This document shows positions 1 through 5,602 of a stretch of 42,596 bases of DNA, piece after piece; position 1 is the first letter of the stretch, and each line of letters starts with the position of its first letter. The position numbers and the translations under genes were made by a program. Source of the DNA: a virus; IMG/VR virus record IMGVR_UViG_3300048927_000255, positions 1 through 42,596 of that record; one strand, written 5' to 3'. Under the pieces are notes generated by a model that was not told the DNA's origin, made no database searches, and saw only the letters and a program-made list of their open reading frames with translations.

Positions 1-1
1 G

Positions 2-1039
2 GTCATGGTCAAGCAAGGCACCCCGGTCGAAGCCGTCATGGCCGCGATCTTCGGCGTCGTCATCGCCGGCTCTTTCGTTGAGATGGGCATCAGCCGCATC
101 CTGCCCTTCGTCAAACGCCTGATCACCCCGCTCGTCACCGGCATCGTCGTGCTGCTGATCGGCCTGACGCTCATCAAGGTCGGCCTGATCAGCATGGGCG
201 GCGGCTTCGGCGCCATGGCCAACGGCACCTTCGCCAGCGCAGAAAACCTGACGCTGTCGGGCCTGGTGCTGGGCACCATCATCCTGCTGAACCGCGTGCC
301 GGTCGTCTGGATCCGCAGCACCGCGCTCGTCCTGGCGTTGGCCGTCGGCTACATTGCCGCCGCCTCCATGGGCCGCCTGGACTTCACCGGCGCCCGCGAA
401 GCCGCGCTCTTCCAGATCCCCGTGCCGCTGCACTTCGGCCTGGGCTTCTCGTGGGCGCTGTTCGTGCCGATGCTGATCATCTACCTGGTCACGTCCCTGG
501 AAGCCATCGGCGACGTCACCGCCACCAGCAAGGTGTCCAAGCAGCCCGTCGAAGGCCCGCTGTGGATGCAGCGCATCAAGGGCGGCGTCCTGGTGAACGG
601 CGCGAATTCGCTCCTGGCCGGCGTGTTCAACACCTTCCCCAGCTCGGTCTTCGCGCAGAACAACGGCGTGATCCAGCTGACCGGCATCGCCAGCCGCCAC
701 GTCGGCGTGTGGATCGCCGGCATGCTGATCCTGCTGGGCCTGTTCCCGGGCGTGGCGGGCGTGCTGCAAGCCGTGCCGGAACCCGTCCTGGGCGGCGCCG
801 CCATGGTCATGTTCGGCGCCGTGGCCGCCTCCGGCATCAACATCCTGGCCGGCATCCACCTGGACCGCCGCGCCCTCCTGATCATCGCCGTATCCCTGGC
901 CCTGGGCCTGGGCGTGTCGCAAGTGCCGGAAATCCTGTCGCACCTGCCGCATGCGGTCAAAAGCGTGCTGGAGTCGGGCGTGGCCACCGGTGGCATTTGT
1001 GCCCTGGTGATGAACTGGTTCTTGCCCGAAAAGAAGTAA
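2..1039 (+). CDS. NCS2 xanthine/uracil-family nucleobase permease, 5' end missing
   Basis: Inner-membrane nucleobase:cation symporter of the NCS2 (NAT) family; it would import xanthine, uric acid or a related base with protons. The reading frame is open at the window edge, so the N-terminal membrane segments are missing; the first Met at base 5 is probably internal. The visible 345 residues are mostly hydrophobic helices. The TM8-type motif SLEAIGD is encoded at 494-514 and the NAT signature QNNGVIQLTG at 656-685, which matches Q-N-x-G-x4-T-[RKG]. The C-terminus is complete (TAA at 1037-1039). Family assignment is firm. The exact substrate is not: the QNNG form fits xanthine/urate better than uracil transporters. 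This is host DNA outside the prophage. Confidence 0.9.
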   Translation, partial: VMVKQGTPVEAVMAAIFGVVIAGSFVEMGISRILPFVKRLITPLVTGIVVLLIGLTLIKVGLISMGGGFGAMANGTFASAENLTLSGLVLGTIILLNRVPVVWIRSTALVLALAVGYIAAASMGRLDFTGAREAALFQIPVPLHFGLGFSWALFVPMLIIYLVTSLEAIGDVTATSKVSKQPVEGPLWMQRIKGGVLVNGANSLLAGVFNTFPSSVFAQNNGVIQLTGIASRHVGVWIAGMLILLGLFPGVAGVLQAVPEPVLGGAAMVMFGAVAASGINILAGIHLDRRALLIIAVSLALGLGVSQVPEILSHLPHAVKSVLESGVATGGICALVMNWFLPEKK

Positions 1040-1050
1040 GTATTGGAAGG

Positions 1051-1094
1051 GGCCGATCCGGGTTGCCGCCTGCGGGCAGCGCCCGGAATCGGCC
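1051..1094 (+). terminator. GC-rich hairpin after the permease gene
   Basis: GGCCGAT (1051-1057) pairs with ATCGGCC (1088-1094), extended inward by CCGGG/CCCGG and TGCC/GGCA. It starts 12 bases after the permease stop. No U-tract follows, so it may be a mRNA 3'-end stabiliser or a weak terminator. Confidence 0.4.
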
Positions 1095-1122
1095 CGGTCA
1101 GACGGCCCCAATACGGGGCCGC

Positions 1123-1151
1123 CTGACAATTTACGAAAGTCCGCATATAAT
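1123..1151 (+). promoter_or_regulatory. sigma70-type promoter of tRNA-Leu
   Basis: CTGACA (-35, 1123-1128) and a perfect TATAAT (-10, 1146-1151) are 17 bp apart. The tRNA begins about 50 bases downstream, as expected for a stable-RNA promoter. Confidence 0.75.
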
Positions 1152-1203
1152 CGCTGTCTTCGTTCTCCCGCAGCCGTCATCTGGACGTGTTCGCGACCCC
1201 CTT

Positions 1204-1288
1204 GCCCGGGTGGTGAAATTGGTAGACGCAGGGGACTCAAAATCCCCCGCCGCAAGGCGTGCCGGTTCGATTCCGGCCCCGGGCACCA
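1204..1288 (+). tRNA. tRNA-Leu (anticodon CAA)
   Basis: Class II tRNA of 85 nt including an encoded CCA. Acceptor GCCCGGG (1204-1210) pairs with CCCGGGC (1278-1284), followed by discriminator A and CCA. The anticodon loop CTCAAAA gives anticodon CAA (reads UUG). A long variable arm is present, and the T-arm is CCGG-TTCGATT-CCGG. The gene is intact. Confidence 0.95.
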
Positions 1289-1296
1289 CTGAAATA

Positions 1297-1392
1297 TCAA
1301 GCAGTTAGCGAATGGGCCGCAAGCAGGCCGGCCAAAGTGTTCCGCATCTGTTCCGCGCCATGTTCCGCATCGTTCAGCGCAGCGGCGCGAAA
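1297..1392 (-). pseudogene. possible relic of an integrase C-terminal tail
   Basis: A 31-codon open stretch, closed upstream by TGA (1393-1395) and ending in TGA at 1297-1299, only 9 bases from the 3' end of tRNA-Leu and pointing at it. It encodes an Ala-rich tail containing AEQMRNTLAGLL, which resembles the charged C-terminal tails of some tyrosine integrases that sit beside tRNA sites. No catalytic part remains and there is no start codon. The identification rests on a short stretch and on position, so it is weak. The Gln-Met-Arg-Asn codons come from a DNA motif, TGTTCCGC, repeated three times on the plus strand (1338-1370). Confidence 0.3.
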
Positions 1393-1408
1393 TCATGATC
1401 CGCAGACC

Positions 1409-1436
1409 CCCTGTTTGAATCAGGGACGCGCCACCA
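1409..1436 (+). pseudogene. 3' fragment of a tRNA gene (T-arm, acceptor strand, CCA)
   Basis: CCCTG-TTTGAAT-CAGGG forms a 5-7-5 T-arm (1409-1425), followed by a 7-nt acceptor strand ACGCGCC, discriminator A and CCA, which is the exact geometry of a tRNA 3' end. The 5' two thirds are absent: no matching GGCGCGT acceptor strand lies upstream. It differs from the tRNA-Leu 3' end. Such fragments are left by elements that integrate into the 3' end of tRNA genes, so this is an attachment-site candidate or a deletion scar. The parent tRNA was not identified. Confidence 0.6.
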
Positions 1437-1442
1437 GAATTC

Positions 1443-1473
1443 AAAAAGGCCCTCACTTCAGTGAGGGCCTTTT
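1443..1473 (+). terminator. rho-independent terminator
   Basis: AAGGCCCTCAC (1446-1456), loop TTCA, GTGAGGGCCTT (1461-1471), with U-tracts in both directions. It would end the tRNA transcript on the plus strand and can act both ways. It marks the last sequence that reads as host DNA. Confidence 0.85.
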
Positions 1474-1570
1474 GCATTGCAGGCATTGGTCCGCTACGCA
1501 TCGGCGGGACTCGGTCCGATATTCCCGGCTACCGCGCGACAGCATGTTCAAGTGCGGCTAGAGTGCCGCC

Positions 1571-1717
1571 ATGCACACTTGGCCCTTCCCAAACATCCCC
1601 CCCAAACTCTTCGAGGCGCTTTCGGACGACGACAAGCACCTGCTCGAAGCCATCACCCAGCTCGTCTTGGCAGAATATGTAGCCCGCCGACAGCGCGCGC
1701 CCATCCCCAACGACTGA
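1571..1717 (+). CDS. small ORF of 48 codons upstream of the SRAP gene
   Basis: Starts ATG at 1571 and stops TGA at 1715-1717. The product begins MHTWPFPNIPPKLFEALSDD, continues as an amphipathic helix (EAITQLVLAEYVARR) and ends in a basic tail. No family is recognised. It lies 31 bases before the SRAP start in the same direction and could share its transcript. The ribosome site is weak (TAGAG), so coding status is uncertain. Confidence 0.4.
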   Translation: MHTWPFPNIPPKLFEALSDDDKHLLEAITQLVLAEYVARRQRAPIPND

Positions 1718-1748
1718 CCCTATACTGGGATCCTCCTTGGAGGGTTCC

Positions 1749-2432
1749 ATGTGTAGCCATTACCAGACCCTGAAAGACGCTGAGCTGCTGCTCAAGAAGT
1801 TCGGCGTATCGAAGAAGCCGGCATCGCTGGGCACCTACGATATGTGGCCCAGGCGCGAGGGGCTGTTTGTGCGCCGGCCGGTCGAACATGACGCCAGCGA
1901 CGAAGCAGTACCAGAACGAGAAGCCGTCGTAGGGCGGTGGGGCTTGATCAGCATGATGACAAAGGCCGACGGTCTGGAGAATGCTGAAAAGCTGTCCACG
2001 TTCAACGCGCGGGACGACCGGGTCACATCCGCGTTCACGTTTCGCGGCGCGTGGTCCCGTGCCCAGCATTGCGTCATTCCCGCCGAGGCGATTTTTGAGC
2101 CAGATTGGAGGGAGGCCGACGCAGGGCTGAGAAAGACGTCGATCGCTACCCGCTTTACACGTGCGGACGGCCAACCCATGGGCATCGCCGGCCTATGGGA
2201 TCGGTGGCGTGACGCCGCCGGGCAGCTTCAGGAAAGCTACACCATGTTGACCATCAATGCCGATGATCACCCTCTGTTCAAGCATTACCACCAATCGGGC
2301 AAGGAAAAACGGATGGTCGTCATCCTGCCGGAGGGAGCCTACGACGACTGGCTGACCGCGACAGCGGCCGGCAGCCGCGATTTCTTGGCGCCCTTCCCTG
2401 CGGACAAGCTGGTCGCAACGCCGATGAATTGA
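1749..2432 (+). CDS. SRAP-family (YedK/HMCES) abasic-site-binding protein
   Basis: SOS-response-associated peptidase family, 227 residues. These proteins bind abasic sites in single-stranded DNA through a thiazolidine link to the amino-terminal Cys exposed once Met is removed. The start at 1749 is chosen because it puts Cys at position 2 (MCSHY) and has GGAGG 6 bases upstream; an in-frame ATG at 1737 would bury that Cys. Conserved blocks visible: TFNARDD (family NAR motif), CVIPAEAIFEP (cf. PADGFYEW with the active Glu), and HHQSGKEKRMVVILP in place of the usual H-x-RMP. Family is confident; a changed active-site neighbourhood is typical of phage copies. It lies at the far left of the prophage, transcribed against the late operon, like cargo or a DNA-repair helper. 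Confidence 0.88.
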   Translation: MCSHYQTLKDAELLLKKFGVSKKPASLGTYDMWPRREGLFVRRPVEHDASDEAVPEREAVVGRWGLISMMTKADGLENAEKLSTFNARDDRVTSAFTFRGAWSRAQHCVIPAEAIFEPDWREADAGLRKTSIATRFTRADGQPMGIAGLWDRWRDAAGQLQESYTMLTINADDHPLFKHYHQSGKEKRMVVILPEGAYDDWLTATAAGSRDFLAPFPADKLVATPMN

Positions 2433-2451
2433 CCCCGATAAAGGCGGATTA

Positions 2452-2471
2452 TACTGGATGCATAACCAGTG
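2452..2471. promoter_or_regulatory. LexA-box-like palindrome over a -10 element
   Basis: CTGG-N8-CCAG (2454-2469) has the spacing of the SOS box CTGT-N8-ACAG, flanked by TA and GT. It overlaps a TATACT -10 element (2450-2455). Two of the eight core bases differ from the consensus, so LexA binding is only a suggestion, supported by the SOS-linked gene next door. Confidence 0.35.
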
Positions 2472-2480
2472 TTTTCCGCC

Positions 2481-2774
2481 ATGCCGTTCAAACTACCCCT
2501 CACGCATAACGACCTGCGGACCATCCGCGAGCGTCAGCCATGGAATCCAGATGTGATTGCCCTGCTATGGGAGGTCAAGCGGCTGCGCTCGGTCCTGCTA
2601 CGCGCCTACCAGCTATCGGACGACTTCAAGCGGCCGGCAGGCATCACGGGCGGCCTCTACGACGACTTCATGAAGGGGCTACGGGAAGAACCCTGCGTGA
2701 TCGAGCGCGACAAGGACGTACAGGAAATGATGGAAACGCCGGATAAGCTGCGAAAGGGTATGGCTCCCCGGTAG
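2481..2774 (+). CDS. uncharacterised 97-residue phage protein
   Basis: No family recognised. The sequence starts MPFKLPLTHNDLRTIRERQP, has a helical charged middle (LLWEVKRLRSVLLRAYQL) and an acidic/basic C-terminal helix. It is soluble, with no Cys pairs or membrane segments apart from one Cys near residue 72. It follows the SRAP gene after 48 bases, with its own -10 and the palindrome at 2452-2471 upstream, so it may be an SOS-type or lysogen-expressed gene. No good Shine-Dalgarno precedes ATG 2481 (or the GTG at 2469), so a very short leader is likely. Its stop faces the lipoprotein gene's stop 40 bases away. Confidence 0.6.
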   Translation: MPFKLPLTHNDLRTIRERQPWNPDVIALLWEVKRLRSVLLRAYQLSDDFKRPAGITGGLYDDFMKGLREEPCVIERDKDVQEMMETPDKLRKGMAPR

Positions 2775-2814
2775 CACTCGCCTGATGGTACTAAGCGGGC
2801 TCTGCCATGATTTA

Positions 2815-3231
2815 TCAGTTCAATCGATCGAGACGCCAGTCAGCAGTCCAGCCGTTACCTCTTGAGCTAACGCGATAGTCGTAAACGGATCCAGGTCGAA
2901 CGACAATCTCTTGATACGCAACGGGGTCTGTGACATCGTTGACCTGAAGCCCAAGCTGTTTCGTACCTGCCGGAACCTGCAGCTCAAGGACACGATTTGC
3001 ATCGACGTTGGCGACATGACGTCCGTCAATATAGATAAGCACTGACATTCCTGCGCCAAACACACCGCGGTCCCGAATGATACGAATGCTCCCTTTATCA
3101 GAGCCAGGAATGAGCAACGCAGGGTCAAGAATCGCCGACGCCTTTGCCCTCGGGGCGGTATCTACGTCCGCCGGAGTCGAAGCACAGCCGGATACGGCTG
3201 ACAATAGCAAGACTGCGATTCCCTTACGCAT
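2815..3231 (-). CDS. phage-encoded lipoprotein, DUF2846/PEGA-like
   Basis: 138 residues. The start at 3231 has a perfect AAGGAGGG site and begins a lipoprotein signal, MRKGIAVLLLSAVSGC, with lipobox VSGC and acylated Cys16. The mature part contains IYIDGRHVANVDANRVLELQ and VPAGTKQLGL, a beta-sandwich pattern like DUF2846 or PEGA repeats (Y.DG..vg.l..g....v.pG...l). It is the last leftward gene, 46 bases after Rz1, with a possible -10 (TATAGT on the minus strand near 3265). A lipoprotein beyond the spanins suggests a lysogenic-conversion or superinfection-exclusion role; that is inference. Confidence 0.75.
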   Translation of the reverse strand: MRKGIAVLLLSAVSGCASTPADVDTAPRAKASAILDPALLIPGSDKGSIRIIRDRGVFGAGMSVLIYIDGRHVANVDANRVLELQVPAGTKQLGLQVNDVTDPVAYQEIVVRPGSVYDYRVSSRGNGWTADWRLDRLN

Positions 3232-3277
3232 AAACCTACCCTCCTTGATTCTGGCGCGGCTACTATACCTTACGTGA

Positions 3278-3469
3278 TCAGGGGCCGCAGAGCGCGCGCC
3301 ATATGGCATTACCATCCCGGATCTGCCGACGGATATCGACAGGCGTGGCGTCGACCTGCCCAGCATTGACGAAATAGACCGGCCTTGCATGGTCGCAGTA
3401 TTCAACGCCGACCCGGGCCGGCGCCACGCACCCAGTCACGCTTAAGCTCATCAGCAATAGCGGCGTCAT
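3278..3469 (-). CDS. Rz1: Rz1-like outer-membrane spanin lipoprotein
   Basis: 63 residues starting MTPLLLMSLSVTGC, with a short signal ending in lipobox SVTGC. It begins inside the 3' end of the Rz gene in another frame (overlap 3402-3469), the classic Rz/Rz1 layout. With Rz it would span the periplasm and fuse the two membranes at the last lysis step. The mature part has two further Cys and few prolines, unlike proline-rich lambda Rz1, so the assignment rests on position, overlap and lipobox. Confidence 0.65.
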   Translation of the reverse strand: MTPLLLMSLSVTGCVAPARVGVEYCDHARPVYFVNAGQVDATPVDIRRQIRDGNAIWRALCGP

Positions 3470-3668
3470 CCATGCTCGCCGTCTCGTTCTGCACATCGCG
3501 CACCTCCTGGCGGGCCTGTGCCGCCTGTTCGTTGATCTGTTCTGCCCGCTCTTGCCGCTCGGCCTGCCGACCCGTCGCCCGCCCCCGATAGAAGATGCTG
3601 ACGAGCGCAACGAGGGCCAGGCCGAATAGCATCAGCCCTCCTTTGACGCGTTCAAGCCATGCCCGCAT
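3402..3668 (-). CDS. Rz: Rz-like inner-membrane spanin
   Basis: 88 residues: one N-terminal membrane segment (about residues 10-27, GGLMLFGLALVALVSIFY), then a charged periplasmic coiled coil rich in Arg, Glu and Gln (GRQAERQERAEQINEQAAQA). This is the i-spanin plan. The start overlaps the end of the lysozyme gene by 17 bases, and its 3' end hosts the Rz1 start. Length is short compared with lambda Rz (153) but common in this cassette type. Confidence 0.75.
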   Translation of the reverse strand: MRAWLERVKGGLMLFGLALVALVSIFYRGRATGRQAERQERAEQINEQAAQARQEVRDVQNETASMDDAAIADELKRDWVRGAGPGRR

Positions 3669-4146
3669 GTCTACCCCCTACCTCCGCAACGGCCTGCGCG
3701 TACAGCGCGGGCCAGGTCTTCGGATGCGGCTTCCCTGGCCGCCAAGTGCGGATATACAGCTCCCACCCGCCCTGTTCGTCCCCCAAGGCAGGAAGGCGCC
3801 ACGCATCGGTCCACATGAGCAAGCGAGCAAAGGTAGCCGCCAGCACATCGTCGGTCTCAAGCGCCGGATACACAGCCGCAGCAAGCGGATCCACACCGCG
3901 GGCCTCGCAGATGCGGTAGGCATGCTCACGACTGGCCGGATGAGTCAGCACACCGCGCACGCCCCCACCTCGTTCAAACTGCCAGAAGCCCCGCGCCGGC
4001 CCGCCGATCTGTCGGCGGTGGAGAAAGCGGCTTTCCTGCAAGCCAATGGCCAGAAGCAGGACGCGTGCCGCAGCGGTGTCCATCTTGGTCGGCAGCTGCG
4101 CCAGCGCCGGATTAACCGCGCCTGCGATGATCTCTTTCAATGTCAT
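3652..4146 (-). CDS. phage endolysin, lysozyme-like/lytic transglycosylase fold
   Basis: 164 residues. The segment LLLAIGLQESRFLHRRQIGG-PARGFWQFE matches the lysozyme-like active-site region, with Glu in QESR as the likely catalytic acid and GFWQFE as the following conserved strand/turn. There is no signal peptide, so export would depend on the holin. It is translationally coupled to the holin gene upstream (ATGA overlap at 4143-4146) and followed by Rz/Rz1, which supports the endolysin role. The subfamily (muramidase or transglycosylase) cannot be decided by eye. Confidence 0.75.
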   Translation of the reverse strand: MTLKEIIAGAVNPALAQLPTKMDTAAARVLLLAIGLQESRFLHRRQIGGPARGFWQFERGGGVRGVLTHPASREHAYRICEARGVDPLAAAVYPALETDDVLAATFARLLMWTDAWRLPALGDEQGGWELYIRTWRPGKPHPKTWPALYAQAVAEVGGRHAGMA

Positions 4147-4442
4147 GAATTCACCCTAACAATGCACGCCACGTTCCCCTGGGCGCGATACACAAGAACC
4201 GCGATCAACACCGCCACTACCGCCTGCCAGACGGTGACCGGCTCATGCCGTACCAGCACATCCAGCGCCTGACCTCCCGTGCCAACGATCAGCAGGTAGG
4301 CCAGCCACGACATACCGCGCCGAAACCTGGCGCCGTTGCGGCGATACAGCAGCAGCCGGACCGCCGAGGCAAGATTCGCCCCCACAAACAAAAGGGCCAC
4401 CAGAATCTGGTGGCCCGAATCGATCATGTCTGCCGGTTGCAT
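4143..4442 (-). CDS. three-TM holin-like membrane protein
   Basis: 99 residues with three hydrophobic stretches (about 10-31, 43-64 and 72-90) joined by Arg-rich loops (RRNGARFRRG). It starts MQPADMIDSG. Size and topology fit a class of 3-TM phage holins, and the gene overlaps the endolysin start by four bases. With the neighbouring membrane protein it may form a holin/antiholin pair; which one makes the hole is not clear from sequence. Confidence 0.65.
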   Translation of the reverse strand: MQPADMIDSGHQILVALLFVGANLASAVRLLLYRRNGARFRRGMSWLAYLLIVGTGGQALDVLVRHEPVTVWQAVVAVLIAVLVYRAQGNVACIVRVNS

Positions 4443-4443
4443 A

Positions 4444-4791
4444 TCAGCCCCCTTTCTTAAACATCGTCGTGAAATCAAACGTCTTGATTCGCTCAATGGC
4501 CGCGAGCGCGACGGTCACGACAAGAGCGGCTGCACCGAATGCCGCGATGGCCGTTTCTTTGACAGGCGCCAGCGCCACCACGTCGGGCGCAGCCAGGTAG
4601 CCGATCACGAACGAGATCGCCCAATAAAAGACGCGAGACAGCAAGCCGCCGTCCTTGCGCGACACCACAAAGAGCGACGCCCCCGCAAAGGCGCCGATCA
4701 ACGCATTGCCGTCAATACCGGGCAGCAGCCCGGCGAGCGTCACACTCGCCGCCGCGGCCGCCACCACCCCCGTGCTTGCAGGTTCTGCCAT
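4444..4791 (-). CDS. second holin-like membrane protein
   Basis: 115 residues starting MAEPASTG, with GGAG 8 bases upstream. Hydrophobic segments lie at about 8-30 (Ala-rich), 51-70 and 82-101; the C-terminus is basic (FTTMFKKGG). This looks like a putative phage holin of the LydA/superfamily III type. It is the first gene of the lysis cassette after the terminator at 4805-4829 and ends 1 base before the next holin-like gene starts. Confidence 0.65.
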   Translation of the reverse strand: MAEPASTGVVAAAAASVTLAGLLPGIDGNALIGAFAGASLFVVSRKDGGLLSRVFYWAISFVIGYLAAPDVVALAPVKETAIAAFGAAALVVTVALAAIERIKTFDFTTMFKKGG

Positions 4792-4804
4792 ATATCTCCA
4801 CTCC

Positions 4805-4829
4805 AAAAAAAAGCCCGCATCAGGCGGGC
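4805..4829 (-). terminator. rho-independent terminator between tail and lysis genes
   Basis: On the minus strand GCCCGC-CTGAT-GCGGGC is followed by eight U. It overlaps the last codons of the gene ending at 4820. Lysis genes lie beyond it, so late transcription must read through by antitermination or leak. Confidence 0.85.
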
Positions 4830-5059
4830 GGGTTGTTCTCTGTCTTCGATTGCGGATTGCGTCGCTTCACCTCCAGGCAAGCATCCACCCAAGAATCCAC
4901 CTCGGCGGGAAGCTCTATCCCTTGGCTGCGCAGATGCGCGGCCAGTTTCATGATGGCGTCCAGTTGGTCGCCTATGCGCGGGTACTGCCCGGCGCGGATC
5001 AGGTTGGTATCAGCCAGTACGGGCTTAATCGATTTCAAACTCAAACCCCCCTTGCCCAT
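4820..5059 (-). CDS. small tail-tip-associated protein (YPRIGDQLDA motif)
   Basis: 79 residues if started at ATG 5059, inside the 3' end of the preceding gene; a TTG a few codons later is another choice. The core YPRIGDQLDAIMKLAAHL matches short proteins often coded next to phage tail fibre genes, which carry YP..GDQLDAL near their middle. Function unknown, perhaps fibre assembly. The rest is acidic helix and a polar tail (KTENNPPA). It overlaps the terminator at its 3' end. Confidence 0.6.
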   Translation of the reverse strand: MGKGGLSLKSIKPVLADTNLIRAGQYPRIGDQLDAIMKLAAHLRSQGIELPAEVDSWVDACLEVKRRNPQSKTENNPPA

Positions 5060-5600
5060 ACAGCAGATCGGCCGGGAAAAACACGCCCCGATACCTCCCG
5101 GTGGGAAGATCCAGGGAGAAATCCTCGCCGGCAGGCACCTGCATATCATCGTAGTAAAAACCTGTTTCGATACGCTGGAGGGAGAAAATGCCGGCGCACG
5201 GCAGCGCAGACACGACGCCATCGGCAGCCACCTGGACCGCGTGGACCTCGGGGCCAATGACCCACCCGTCCACCACCACCCGGCTGGGGGTGCCCTGGCG
5301 CTGGTCGCCGACCGCCACCGCGATTCCGTCCAGCGGCCCGCCCGCCAAGCCGGCGATCTGCTTAACCCCTTCACGCATGGACTTAACGCAGAATTCCTTA
5401 TCTTGATCCGTCAGGATCCAGGCGGGCGGAACGGCAGTTACCGACTGAAGGGCCAGGCTAACCGTCGCGGAACCCAGGATGCGGCCATCATTGAAAATCG
5501 TGAACGGAATGTTGATGCTGCTTTGAGTAAAATCCCACCCGCCGAACAGGTCCAGGCTTTCGATATCGGCCAGCCCGACCGCCTTCGTTATGAACTTCAT
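5025..5600 (-). CDS. uncharacterised tail-tip accessory protein
   Basis: 191 residues, starting 2 bases after the stop of J. It starts MKFITKAVGLADIESLDLFG and is beta-rich with many aromatic and Asp/Gly turns (FYYDDMQVPAGEDFSLDLPT). No family recognised. In similar phages such genes after J encode tail-tip or fibre-associated proteins. There are no membrane or signal segments. The 3' end overlaps the next gene by 35 bases. Confidence 0.7.
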   Translation of the reverse strand: MKFITKAVGLADIESLDLFGGWDFTQSSINIPFTIFNDGRILGSATVSLALQSVTAVPPAWILTDQDKEFCVKSMREGVKQIAGLAGGPLDGIAVAVGDQRQGTPSRVVVDGWVIGPEVHAVQVAADGVVSALPCAGIFSLQRIETGFYYDDMQVPAGEDFSLDLPTGRYRGVFFPADLLYGQGGFEFEID

Positions 5601-5602
5601 GA

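Noticed and set aside
451-1308. Plus-strand 285-codon ORF across the permease gene and tRNA
   Set aside because: It is an Arg/Pro-rich frame shadow in GC-rich DNA that runs through a tRNA gene.
1720-1748. Inverted repeat GGATCCTCC-TT-GGAGGGTTCC over the SRAP ribosome site as a riboswitch
   Set aside because: The two-base loop is too tight for a stable RNA hairpin; it could be an operator, but nothing else supports it.
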